A stretch of 64,000 nt of DNA from Acidimicrobiia bacterium (GTDB lineage Bacteria; Acidobacteriota; Vicinamibacteria; Vicinamibacterales; SCN-69-37), in the NCBI GenBank assembly GCA_016871335.1, contig VFZF01000008.1:1-64000 (forward strand), read 5' to 3'. Below are positions 8,953 to 18,748 of the stretch, in pieces. The translations under genes were made by a program, and so were the position numbers. How positions within the stretch are numbered: position 1 is the stretch's first letter; the number at the start of each line of letters is the position of its first letter. The notes beneath the pieces are model-generated. The model saw only the letters and a list, made by a program, of their open reading frames with translations, was not told where the DNA came from and ran no database searches.

Positions 8953-10087
8953 ATGACCGAAAAGACCGTCGAAGAACAGGCCCGCTGGTACGCCGAGCTC
9001 GTGGAACGGGCCACTGACTTGCGGAGGGGGCTTTGACGAAGCCCGCCTCGACCGCGAACTGAGCGAAATCGAAAACGACGCGTCCCATCCGGACTTCTGG
9101 GCCGATCAGGCTCGCGCACAAGCCACCCTCCAGCGCCGGCGTCGTCTCGACGATGACCGGACGCTGGTCGTGAATGTGCGCAAACAGACCGAGGACCTGG
9201 CGGTGCTCATTGACTGGGCCCGGCAGGGGGAGGACGTCAGTGCGGATCTCGACAAGGGCCTGACCGCGTACGCCGCGCTCATTGAGTCGGGTGAAGTGCG
9301 CACGATGTTGTCGGGCGAGATGGACGCGCGCCACGCCATCATCACGATTCATCCGGGCGCCGGCGGCACCGAGTCGCAGGACTGGGCCGAGATGTTGATG
9401 CGCATGTTTGTGCGGTGGTCGGAGCGCCGCGGGTTCAAGCGCGAGGTCGTCGACCTGCAGCCCGGTGAAGAAGCCGGCATCAAGAGTGCGACCGTGACGA
9501 TTTTTGGCGAATACGCGTATGGCCTGCTCGCCGCTGAAGCCGGTGTGCATCGTCTGGTGCGAATTTCGCCGTTTGATCAGGCCGCCAGGCGCCACACGTC
9601 GTTTGCCTCGGTCTACGTCTGGCCTGAGCTTCCGGACGATATTGATGTCGAGATCGAGGACAAGGATCTGCGCGTGGACACGTTCCGGTCGAGTGGTGCG
9701 GGCGGCCAGCACATCAACGTGACGGACTCGGCGGTGCGGCTCACGCATCTGCCGACCGGGATTGTGGTGTCCTGTCAGAACGAACGCTCCCAGCACAAGA
9801 ACCGCGCCTCGGCGATGAAGGTGCTCAAAGCGCGGCTCTACGACCTGAAGCGCAAGGAGCAGGATGCCAAGCTCGCGCAAATCGGCGGCGAGAAGAAGGA
9901 GATTGCCTTCGGCAGCCAGATCCGCAGCTACGTGCTGGCGCCGTATCAGATGGTCAAGGACCACCGGACGAAATATCAGGTGGGCGATCCCGATCGGGTG
10001 CTTGATGGGGATATAGACGAGTTTATCCGGGCGTATCTGCTCAGCCGGGCGAGTGGGAAGCTTGGGGGGGAGGGGGAGGAGGAGTGA
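8953..10087 (+). CDS. prfB: peptide chain release factor 2 (programmed +1 frameshift)
   Basis: Releases peptides at UGA and UAA. The gene is read in two frames. ATG at 8953, behind AAGGATG, opens 27 codons ending in CTT, then an in-frame TGA (9034-9036). A +1 shift on CTT moves reading to GAC at 9035 and the frame then stays open to 10087, giving about 377 residues. Numbered this way, the tripeptide anticodon SPF falls at 205-207 and GGQ at 250-252, exactly as in E. coli RF2, which supports both the start and the shift. A caller that ignores frameshifting would begin the gene far too late (about 9170). Confidence 0.95.
9021..9037 (+). promoter_or_regulatory. RF2 autoregulatory +1 frameshift site
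   Basis: GCGGAGGGGGCTTTGAC: an internal Shine-Dalgarno-like GGAGG (9023-9027), three spacer bases, then CTT TGA C. This is the classic arrangement in which low RF2 lets the ribosome pause at UGA and slip +1 on CUU. Confidence 0.93.
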
Positions 10088-10155
10088 TTCCGACTTGGCA
10101 GCGATGGTCGCGCGAGCGTCAGGGGGGGCTGTCGTGTTCGCGTCCGGCGGGTTGC

Positions 10156-10575
10156 CAGGGCCATGCCAGGCAGTGTGCTTCCGTTTGAGGTGTAGACGAC
10201 CTCGCCGCCCCGTGTGAGTCGCACCCGCCAACTGAGCGTGCTCTGCGCCGGATCGATGACCAAATCGATGGAGACGCGGTCGCCGGTGTCAATGGTAGCC
10301 GTGCCGTCCATAGGGATGACGGCGATGCGCCGCTGTATGCGGTCGCGGGAAACCGGATTGTTTGTAATGGCAACGCCCGGAGTCAACTCGGCGCTGAACC
10401 ACCCGCACAAGCCATCAAGCGTACCTGCGGCAGCCACTGTCGTCTCGCCCGAGCTACACCATTGCGCGCCAACTGGGGCACGTGCGCCGAGGACGACGGG
10501 AGCGAGAAGCATAGGCTCTGACAGTAGCTGAACGTCGCATGGCTCCAACGTGTATTTGGTGTTGCAGGCCCAGGG
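10156..10575 (-). pseudogene. fragment of a PRMT-like SAM-dependent methyltransferase (C-terminal barrel)
   Basis: On the minus strand one frame encodes roughly 135 residues resembling the C-terminal beta-barrel of protein arginine methyltransferase-type enzymes: TTVAAAGTLDGLCGWFSAEL, then TPGVAITNNP, VSIDLVIDPAQSTLSWRVRL and STLPGMAL. The SAM-binding half is absent; towards higher coordinates it stops where a plus-strand fragment of another gene begins, and towards lower coordinates similarity ends before prfB. No start codon or ribosome site fits. Boundaries are approximate, and the family call is by eye. Confidence 0.5.
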
Positions 10576-10605
10576 GCGGACCGGGGCCACAGTGAATCCC
10601 GCGGC

Positions 10606-11004
10606 GTCGCGGTGACCTGTCCGGCGACGACCTTGGCGGTCGGCGCGAGCATGACGTGCACGGGCACGGGTGTGGCGATTGCCGGACAGTACAGGAACGT
10701 GGGCACGGTGACCGGCACGTCGCCCTCGGGTGCCCCTGTTACCGCCAACGACCCGGACCACTACTACGGCACGACGATGAGCATCTCGTCGAATTTGCCG
10801 TGCGCGTTCCGCACCCAGACCCAGGGTGGGTGGGGCAGCACGCCGAGTGGAAACAATCCTGGCACCTTGCTTGAAGAGTTTTTCCCAGCCTTGTTCTACG
10901 ATGCAGGCAGTGCGTCGATCCGTCTCGTCGTTGGCGTCGGCAATACTCTGACGTTCACTTCTGCGGCCGCCATCCGGGCGTTCCTGCCGCAGGACGGCAC
11001 GGCA
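10606..11004 (+). pseudogene. fragment of a large repeat-type surface protein
   Basis: About 130 residues in one plus-strand frame. The first part (VTCPATTLAVGASMTCTG...AGQYRNVGTVTG...DPDHYYG) resembles the immunoglobulin-like DUF11/DUF7507-type repeats of secreted surface proteins. The second part (TQGGWGSTPSGNNPG...LTFTSAAAIRAFLPQDGTA) resembles a domain often seen beside them. Similarity starts and ends abruptly, flanked on both sides by fragments of genes on the other strand. The frame stays open to 11100, but the last third is only antisense of the neighbour. There is no signal peptide or credible start. Confidence 0.5.
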
Positions 11005-11405
11005 CGAGCGTTGAGCACGCGCCCGTCCAGTTCCACCCACGCATGCGCCGCAAACGTGCCGCCGTCGAGCGAGACCCCGAGCCGAAGGTCCGCGCCGTGA
11101 CCGTTGCGCCGCAACAACCAGAGCAGGGCCAGCGATCGAGACAGACAGTTGCCAGGCAGCCATGAATACAGGGTGACGCGCGAGGTGGCGAGCCGGTCGG
11201 GCGTCACGTCAGGGGGCGGACCCGTCCGTCGGGCTCGCCGGATGTCTGCGCGACGGTCGAGAAACCGGCGGGTGCGGGTGTAGTCGAAGACCCGTACGGC
11301 CACATGCAGCGCTGGTACCAGCCAGAGCATCGCGAGGACGGCACGCTGCTGGTCCCAGGGCCGATCACACCACCCGCGTCTGGCCGGCCGCTCGTCGGCG
11401 CTCAT
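10896..11405 (-). CDS. lasso-peptide B2-type transglutaminase-like protein, 3' end replaced
   Basis: Contains the Transglut_core3 (lasso peptide biosynthesis B2) core: the cysteine in LPGNCLSRSLALLWLLRRNG (about 83-101), then LGVSLDGGTFAAHAWVELDGRVLN with the catalytic histidine. In B2 proteins this cysteine-protease-like domain trims a leader peptide. After VLN (near 11010) the sequence no longer fits the family and is antisense to the surface-protein fragment, so the last residues were probably replaced. The ATG overlaps the stop of the penicillin-binding protein gene by 4 bp. No lasso precursor or cyclase gene is visible nearby, so a role in lasso peptide maturation is doubtful. Confidence 0.65.
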   Translation of the reverse strand: MSADERPARRGWCDRPWDQQRAVLAMLWLVPALHVAVRVFDYTRTRRFLDRRADIRRARRTGPPPDVTPDRLATSRVTLYSWLPGNCLSRSLALLWLLRRNGHGADLRLGVSLDGGTFAAHAWVELDGRVLNARAVPSCGRNARMAAAEVNVRVLPTPTTRRIDALPAS

Positions 11406-13657
11406 CGCACCCCCGGCTCAGTGCCCGCAATAAACGCCTCAAGACCGCTGCCGGTCATCACCATGACGACATTACTCGGGCGCTCGAAGGCAGGCACACT
11501 GTCAAGCTGGGTACGGCGTCGCTCAATCCACGGCTGCATGATGTCGACCCACATCGGCAAGGCGGCGGCCGTCCCGCTTTGTCCCGCACCGATGGGCTTC
11601 TTCAGATCACGCCCCACCCAGACGCCAAGCGTGATCTCGGGATCAAACCCGATGAACCAGGCGTCGGTGTAATCATCCGTCGTGCCCGTCTTGCCGCCGA
11701 CCGGCCAATTGAGCGCCTTGGCGCGCACGGCCGTCCCCGATTGCACCGCGTTCTGCAGCAGGTGCGCCATCACATACGCGGTATCGGCCCTCAGGGCTTC
11801 GTGGGGTTCTGGCCGGTGTTCCTCCAGGACGTTGCCGTCGCGGTCGGTGACTTGAAGGATGGGCAGCGGCGTGACCCGCACGCCCTGATTGGCAAAGGCC
11901 GAGTAGGCCGAGGTCATTTCGAGCAGCGTGGCCTCGGCGGCCCCGATGGCGACCGGCAGATACTCGGGCAGCGACGACGTGATGCCCATGCGCCTGGCAT
12001 AGCTCACCACCTGCGCCGGGCCGAGTGCATCCATCAAGCGGATGGTTGGGATGTTGCGCGATGCGGCGAGCGCGGCTCGCAGGGTCATCTCCCCACGGTA
12101 TTCCCGATCGTAGTTCTGCGGTTGCCAGAGTGGCTGGCCCGGACCCGAGTTGTAGCTGACCGGGGCGTCAAGCAACATCGACGTCGCCGTGTAGCCGCGG
12201 TCAATCGCCGCCGCATACACAAAGGGTTTGAAGGTGGAGCCGACCTGACGCAGCGCCTGCGTGGCACGGTTGAACTCGCTGCGGCCGAAACTGTGCCCGC
12301 CGACCATTGCCAGAATCTGACCGGTGCGATTGTCGAGCGCCACCACCGCCCCCTCGATCGCGGGCGCCTGCTCGAGCGAGCCCGTGAACGTGCGGTCTTC
12401 ATCGTCTCTGGACAGCACCCGGAGCTCAATCAAGTCGCCGCGACGGACCAAGGCATCGGCCCGACGCCTGGTCCAGCTGTGCCCGGCCGCCTCAATCGCG
12501 CCCTGCCATGCGCCCGCGCGCACGCGAATGGCCGTGCCGTCGACGCCAAGCACGATGACAGGGAGGATCTCGCCAACCCCCGGTGTTCGTGACCATCGCG
12601 ACAACCGGAAGGTGTCCACGTCGAGTTTCTCCGCGACGAGATTGCGCGCGGGCGTCCGGAATCCCCCCAGGCGGTCGAGGCGCCGCAGTTCGCGATCGAG
12701 CGCGTTGTTGGCGGCGCGCTGCAGGAGTGGGTCGATGCCGGTGCGCACGGTCAGGCCGCCCTCATAGATCGCCTTGGCCCCGTAGCGCGCCTGCAACTGC
12801 TGCCGGATGGTCTCCAGAAAATGGGGCGCGAGTGCCGGTGGGGTCGGTGCGCCACCGGTGGTGATGGGGAGCGCCTCGGCGGTGGCCGCCACCTCGGCGG
12901 TGATGAAACCTTCCTCCGCCATGCGCGCCAACGCATAGTTGCGTCGGCGGGCCGCCGCGGTCGGATTCACGTAGGGACTCTGGCGCTCGGGGCTCTGGAT
13001 GATGCCCGCCAGCGTGGCCGCTTCGTCGAGGGACAGATCGGAGACCGATTTGTCGAAGTACAACCGCGACGCCGCCTGGACGCCGTACGCGCCGTGCCCC
13101 CAGTAAATCTGGTTGCAGTACATCGTGAAGATCTCGTCCTTGGTGTAGCGGCGTTCGATCTGGACGGCGACCAGGGCTTCCTTGATCTTGCGCTCCCAGC
13201 CCGTGAGATCAATCCACGCATCCGGGTCGCGACGGAATCCGATCGTGTCCTGGAACAGGTTGCGCGCGATTTGTTGTGTCAGCGTGGAACGGCCCGGCGT
13301 GCGCCCGCCACTGGTGAGGTCCTTGACGGCCGCCCAGGCCATGCGCGTCGGTTGAAATCCGATATGGCTTTCAAAGCTGCCGTCTTCGGCAGCGAGGATG
13401 GCCGAGCGCAACACCCCGGGAATCTGCTCGCGTCTGACCATCTCGCGCCGTTCGGTCGCGAATTCCCCGATGCTCGACCCATCCCGGCCCAGCACACGGG
13501 TGATCGTGCTGGGCGAGTAGTGATCGAGCGCACTGATCTGCGGCAGGTCGTCCACAAACGCGAGCACGACACCACTGGCGATGCCGAACAACGCCGCAGC
13601 CACAAACAGCGCGACAAGGCCGACGCCCCGCACCAGGCGAACCGTGATCACGGACAT
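11402..13657 (-). CDS. class A penicillin-binding protein (PBP1A/1B-like)
   Basis: Bifunctional peptidoglycan synthase: glycosyltransferase plus transpeptidase, anchored in the inner membrane by one N-terminal helix (about 8-33). Glycosyltransferase (GT51) signs: catalytic Glu91 in AAEDGSFESH and STLTQQIARNLF. Transpeptidase signs: Ser474-X-X-Lys477 in GSTFKPF, Ser-Arg-Asn at 533-535, KTGTT at 656-660. Length 751 is typical. All catalytic motifs are intact. The ATG at 13657 has no Shine-Dalgarno sequence but a TATCGT hexamer ends six bases upstream. Confidence 0.93.
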   Translation of the reverse strand: MSVITVRLVRGVGLVALFVAAALFGIASGVVLAFVDDLPQISALDHYSPSTITRVLGRDGSSIGEFATERREMVRREQIPGVLRSAILAAEDGSFESHIGFQPTRMAWAAVKDLTSGGRTPGRSTLTQQIARNLFQDTIGFRRDPDAWIDLTGWERKIKEALVAVQIERRYTKDEIFTMYCNQIYWGHGAYGVQAASRLYFDKSVSDLSLDEAATLAGIIQSPERQSPYVNPTAAARRRNYALARMAEEGFITAEVAATAEALPITTGGAPTPPALAPHFLETIRQQLQARYGAKAIYEGGLTVRTGIDPLLQRAANNALDRELRRLDRLGGFRTPARNLVAEKLDVDTFRLSRWSRTPGVGEILPVIVLGVDGTAIRVRAGAWQGAIEAAGHSWTRRRADALVRRGDLIELRVLSRDDEDRTFTGSLEQAPAIEGAVVALDNRTGQILAMVGGHSFGRSEFNRATQALRQVGSTFKPFVYAAAIDRGYTATSMLLDAPVSYNSGPGQPLWQPQNYDREYRGEMTLRAALAASRNIPTIRLMDALGPAQVVSYARRMGITSSLPEYLPVAIGAAEATLLEMTSAYSAFANQGVRVTPLPILQVTDRDGNVLEEHRPEPHEALRADTAYVMAHLLQNAVQSGTAVRAKALNWPVGGKTGTTDDYTDAWFIGFDPEITLGVWVGRDLKKPIGAGQSGTAAALPMWVDIMQPWIERRRTQLDSVPAFERPSNVVMVMTGSGLEAFIAGTEPGVR

Positions 13658-13663
13658 GCCGCA

Positions 13664-13669
13664 ACGATA
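13664..13669 (-). promoter_or_regulatory. candidate -10 box, leaderless arrangement
   Basis: On the minus strand TATCGT (after TTGA) is followed by TGCGGC and then the ATG of the penicillin-binding protein gene, a spacing of exactly six bases. Confidence 0.3.
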
Positions 13670-13682
13670 TCAACCTTTCGTG

Positions 13683-15014
13683 CTAGCCGCCGCCGCGTCG
13701 GACGGCGGTTCCCGAACGCTGTCTGTTGTCGCCGCCCGACGGAGGATTCACTGACCGCGACGGTGTGCGCGATCCGGACGGCGGCGGAGACGACGTCCGC
13801 GGCGCCTCGGATCGGGGTGATTCTGATCGCGGCGTTGGCGCGGCGCGCTGCGGCTGCTCCGACCGCGGCCGATCCATCCGCGGCCTGTCGACCTGCGGCC
13901 GCGGCGCGTCCGTGCGCGGCATATCGTTCCGCGGCACCGCCCGCGGTTCGAGGCCTTGAACCCTGGACCCCGGACCCTGGACCGGTGCGGGTCCTTGGAC
14001 CCTCGGTTCCGGTCCCTGGACGGTCCGCGTCCGTTGGTAGTACGTGACGTTCGACGTGTAGGAGGTCCGCGGCGTCGCATACCCGACGAAGCGCGGCTGC
14101 GATGGACGCACCGGAATCCAGAACCAGCGTGTGCCCACGCGATCCCAGCGGCCGTAGTGGTGGGTCGGCCACGACCAGCGCGACCCGCCGACCCACGAGT
14201 AGCCGAAGCCGACAACGAAACTCCAGCGACCACCGGAGTATGGGCGCCAGTCAAAGCTCACGCGGGGATACCAGACCCAGCCATGCGAGTGGTGATGCTG
14301 CCATGCGCCGTGCCGGTCGAAGATGCCGCCGTAATACCGGAATTCCGTGGGCAGGTAGCGTGCGGACTCCACGCCGTACCGGTCCCCGTCGAGGCCGTCA
14401 GTCCAGCGCTCAAAGTCATCACGTGGCGCAGCGAACGCGTAGGGCAACGACGGGGCATAGGTCGCGGTCGTCAGGGCGCGTGTCCCCTCGCGAACGATCG
14501 TGCGTCCCAGATCGTTGCCCAACTCCGCGGAGCCGCGCGCGACCGCCACTTCAATCTCGGCCTCGCCTCGTCGTGACTCCGCCAGCGTGAGCCGATAGTC
14601 GCCCTGCGTCCGGATGATCGCAGCGCCGGCGATCGTGCGGACGGTCAACCCTGCGCGTGATCCCCGGTCGCGCCACTGTGCGCGGATGCGGCCCTGATGC
14701 AGGTCCATGTCGCCCTCGGCGACAAACGTGACGGCCGTGTGTTCATCGAGCGACACCACGCTGCCATCGTCAAACAACACTTCCACCCGGCCACGTGTGG
14801 TGCGCAGGCGGTCGCCTGCCTCGAGCGGGACGTTCTCAATGTCGCGCGACGACTGGCCGCCGCGGTCGAGTTCCGCATACCCATCCACCACCGAGACAAA
14901 GGCCGGCAGGTCAACGCTCCACCGGTCCTGAGGTGTATACCGCGCCTGGGCACCCAACGGGATCGGTCCAAGGGTCACCGCAGCGACGGTCAGGAGTTTG
15001 AAATACCGGGACAT
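13683..15014 (-). CDS. secreted FecR-domain protein with proline/arginine-rich tail
   Basis: 443 residues from the ATG at 15014, which lies behind GGAGTGAGG and opens a signal peptide (MSRYFKLLTVAAVTL, cleaved after about GAQA). A FecR-type beta-rich domain (about 40-175; LEAGDRLRTTRGRVEVLFDDGSVVSLDEHT) is followed by a Trp/Tyr/Gly-rich region (about 200-310) of the DUF6600 type. The low-complexity tail (about 320-443) is rich in Pro, Arg and Ser. Part of that tail (RVQGPEPRVQGP and following) is encoded by a CCTGGACC-type DNA repeat. Without a sigma factor or TonB receptor beside it, an iron-signalling role is not supported; a cell-surface role is more likely. Confidence 0.75.
   Translation of the reverse strand: MSRYFKLLTVAAVTLGPIPLGAQARYTPQDRWSVDLPAFVSVVDGYAELDRGGQSSRDIENVPLEAGDRLRTTRGRVEVLFDDGSVVSLDEHTAVTFVAEGDMDLHQGRIRAQWRDRGSRAGLTVRTIAGAAIIRTQGDYRLTLAESRRGEAEIEVAVARGSAELGNDLGRTIVREGTRALTTATYAPSLPYAFAAPRDDFERWTDGLDGDRYGVESARYLPTEFRYYGGIFDRHGAWQHHHSHGWVWYPRVSFDWRPYSGGRWSFVVGFGYSWVGGSRWSWPTHHYGRWDRVGTRWFWIPVRPSQPRFVGYATPRTSYTSNVTYYQRTRTVQGPEPRVQGPAPVQGPGSRVQGLEPRAVPRNDMPRTDAPRPQVDRPRMDRPRSEQPQRAAPTPRSESPRSEAPRTSSPPPSGSRTPSRSVNPPSGGDNRQRSGTAVRRGGG
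13955..14029. repeat. GGTCCAGGGTCC-type repeat inside the FecR gene
   Basis: Several near-copies of CCCTGGACC, spaced irregularly, translated on the minus strand as RVQGP-like units. The same unit reappears at the start of miaA (52249-52267). Confidence 0.6.
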
Positions 15015-15060
15015 ACGCGCCTCACTCCATTCATGCAGAAAAGCTGGCACAGACAGTTAC

Positions 15061-15097
15061 AGCAAATCTCGGGCCGAAAATCACCCCGGGATTTGCT
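15061..15097. other. 13-bp inverted repeat upstream of the FecR gene
   Basis: AGCAAATCTCGGG (15061-15073) pairs with CCCGGGATTTGCT (15085-15097) with one G-T wobble and an 11-base loop. It lies about 47 bp upstream of the FecR start, inside its probable leader. There is no T-tract, so it is not an obvious terminator. From here to 15255 no gene is seen. Confidence 0.55.
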
Positions 15098-15155
15098 GGA
15101 GTTTGGTGGTGTAGGCGTTGTTGGTGGCGTTGGGGGTGTCACGCTGCGAGGACAG

Positions 15156-15182
15156 CTCCCACGCCTCCCACGCCTCCCACGC
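15156..15182. repeat. 9-bp tandem repeat, three perfect units
   Basis: CTCCCACGC is repeated three times without a break in the gap between the FecR gene and dnaK; GGTGTAGGCGTTG-like G/T-rich text just before it is partly complementary. Confidence 0.75.
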
Positions 15183-15199
15183 CACCTCCGCCCGCCTTT

Positions 15200-15228
15200 G
15201 GCGCGCTCAAGTTCAGCGCGCCCTACGT
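15200..15228. repeat. REP-like palindromic element, copy 1
   Basis: A 29-bp element: GGCGCGCT, seven-base loop, AGCGCGCC, then CTACGT. It matches the element at 22071-22099 in 28 of 29 positions. Each forms a perfect 8-bp stem. Confidence 0.7.
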
Positions 15229-15254
15229 CGCGCCCTGCCGCGCGCCCTGCCTAG

Positions 15255-15284
15255 TTGACAGTATCGCGCTTAGGTTTCTATAAT
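15255..15284 (+). promoter_or_regulatory. consensus sigma-70 promoter of dnaK
   Basis: TTGACA at 15255-15260 and TATAAT at 15279-15284 match both consensus hexamers exactly with an 18-bp spacer. Transcription should start near 15291, leaving a leader of about 50 bases. Imperfect half-sites CTTAGGT (15269-15275) and ACTAAAG (15292-15298) face each other around the -10 box. They loosely recall the HspR HAIR operator, but their 16-base spacing is wrong for it. No CIRCE element is present. Confidence 0.85.
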
Positions 15285-15341
15285 GCATCAGACTAAAGTT
15301 TGGCCAATTTCAAGGGCCTGAGCGCAGAGGAGCGTCACACA

Positions 15342-17255
<1,914 letters not shown>

Positions 17256-18362
17256 GTGGACCTGTACGGTGCGCTCGATCTTGACGCCTCCGCGACGGCG
17301 GCTGACATCGAGCGCGCCTACCTGCGCCTCGCGCGGCGGTATCACCCGCGGATCAACCCGGGTGACCGCCTCGCCGAGGAGCGGTTCCGGCAGGTGTCGC
17401 AGGCCTACGAGGTGCTCGGCAACGCCGAACGGCGGCGCGAATACGATCGCTCCCGTATCGTGAATCATCCGGCCACGGTTGAGGCCACGATTGCGTTTGA
17501 GGGCTTCGACTTCTCGTCGCTCGCGCAGGGCCACGAGGCCGCCACGTTTTCCGAGATGTTCTCGGATGTCTTTCAGGACGCCGCGCGACGCGTGACGTCA
17601 CCTGAGCGGGGAAGCGCGCTCGAGCTGACCATGCCGTTGTCCTTCGAGGATGCCATGCGCGGCGGGCACTTTCCGGTCTCGGTGGTGCGGCAGGAACGGT
17701 GTCCGGGGTGTGCCGGTGCGGGGCGTGTCTCGATTGCGCCGGTGACGTGTCCGGCGTGTCGCGGCGCGGGGGCGACGCGCTGGGCGCGTGGGCACATGGT
17801 CTTCACCAAGCCGTGCGACCCGTGCGGCTCCACCGGCCGGTTGACGTTTCAGGTGTGCCGCGTGTGTGCCGGCAGCGGAGTGCAGGCACGCAGCGAAGTG
17901 GTGACGCTCGTGATTCCGCCGGGAATCGACGACGCCGCGCGCATGGCGGTGCCGGGCCGGGGGCATGCCGGTGCGCGTGGTGGGCCGATGGGCGACTTGT
18001 ACGTGACCATCGAGGTTTCGCCGCATCCCGTGTTTTCGCGTGACGGCCGGGACCTGCGGATGGTGCTGCCGGTCGCCGTGCACGAGGCGGCCCTCGGCGC
18101 GAAGGTGGATGTGCCGACGCTCACCGGACCGGTCAAGGTGAAGGTGCCGCCCGGCACGGGATCCGGCTCGAAGTTGCGCGTCCGTGGGCAGGGGATCCCG
18201 TCTGCGCATTCGGCTGACCCCGCGCTGGCCGGCGATCTGATCGTCGAGGTGCAGATCGTGTTGCCGCCTGTGCGCGATGAGCGGTCGAAGGAATTGCTGC
18301 GGGAATTTGGTGCGCTCAATCCCGCGGACGTGCGTGCGCACTTATTTGGAGCCCAGTCATGA
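17256..18362 (+). CDS. dnaJ: DnaJ-type co-chaperone with HPR instead of HPD
   Basis: Type I J-protein of 368 residues: J domain (about 1-65), a Phe/acidic linker, zinc-finger region with four CXXCXGXG-like repeats (CPGCAGAG, CPACRGAG, CDPCGSTG, CRVCAGSG, about 148-215) and two C-terminal substrate domains. The J-domain loop reads YHPRINPGD, so the Asp of the essential HPD tripeptide is Arg. HPD is normally needed to stimulate DnaK ATP hydrolysis. Translation starts at GTG directly after the dnaK TAA with no spacer. Whether another complete DnaJ exists elsewhere is not visible here. Confidence 0.9.
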   Translation: MDLYGALDLDASATAADIERAYLRLARRYHPRINPGDRLAEERFRQVSQAYEVLGNAERRREYDRSRIVNHPATVEATIAFEGFDFSSLAQGHEAATFSEMFSDVFQDAARRVTSPERGSALELTMPLSFEDAMRGGHFPVSVVRQERCPGCAGAGRVSIAPVTCPACRGAGATRWARGHMVFTKPCDPCGSTGRLTFQVCRVCAGSGVQARSEVVTLVIPPGIDDAARMAVPGRGHAGARGGPMGDLYVTIEVSPHPVFSRDGRDLRMVLPVAVHEAALGAKVDVPTLTGPVKVKVPPGTGSGSKLRVRGQGIPSAHSADPALAGDLIVEVQIVLPPVRDERSKELLREFGALNPADVRAHLFGAQS

Positions 18363-18748
18363 CCAGAAAATCAGGCACCGGCAAGGGCTACTACATGATC
18401 AGCGCGGTGGCGTCGAAGTACAACGTCCACCCGCAGACCCTGCGCCTCTACGAACGCGAAGGCCTGCTCGCGCCATCCCGCACCGACGGCAACACCCGGC
18501 TGTATTCCGACGACGACCTGCACCGGCTTGAGACGATCCTCACGCTCACGCGTGACCTGGGCGTGAACCTCGCCGGCGTCGAAATCATCCTCAACATGCG
18601 CCAGAAAATGGAAAGCATGCAGAGCGAAGTGAACGAATTCATGGCGTACGTCAAAAAAGAGCTCGCTCGCGGGCTGGACGACTGGGAAACGCGTTTGAAC
18701 ACGTCGCTCGTCACAACCACGCGCGACGTGCCGTCAATTGAGGATTGA
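18359..18748 (+). CDS. hspR: MerR-family heat-shock repressor HspR
   Basis: 129 residues with a MerR winged helix: YYMISAVASKYNVHPQTLRL, then YEREGLLAPSRTDGNTRLYS, and a dimerisation helix (LTRDLGVNLAGVEIILNMRQ). This matches HspR, which in actinobacteria represses the dnaK operon with DnaK as co-repressor. The position as last gene of dnaK-dnaJ, with a 4-bp ATGA overlap, supports an autoregulatory loop. Its stop codon and last residues (SIED) are encoded by the low-complexity repeat that follows. No clear HAIR operator (CTTGAGT-N7-ACTCAAG) was found. Confidence 0.85.
   Translation: MTRKSGTGKGYYMISAVASKYNVHPQTLRLYEREGLLAPSRTDGNTRLYSDDDLHRLETILTLTRDLGVNLAGVEIILNMRQKMESMQSEVNEFMAYVKKELARGLDDWETRLNTSLVTTTRDVPSIED

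Noticed and set aside
7629-9119. 496-codon minus-strand frame opposite lnt
   Set aside because: lnt has its full catalytic triad on the other strand; the antisense product is Arg/His/Gln-rich noise.
9976-11163. 395-codon minus-strand frame read as one protein
   Set aside because: Only the part at about 10156-10575 resembles a protein family; the rest is antisense to prfB and to the surface-protein fragment.
11010-11405. A functional lasso-peptide cluster
   Set aside because: Only a B2-like gene with an altered end is present; no precursor, macrolactam synthetase or B1/PqqD-like gene is seen.
12821-14047. 408-codon plus-strand frame across the PBP and FecR genes
   Set aside because: Antisense to two genes with clear domains; product has no domain and no ribosome site.
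15300-15341. Upstream TTG start for dnaK
   Set aside because: Would add 14 unconserved residues; the ATG at 15342 follows GAGGAG and starts the conserved DnaK sequence.
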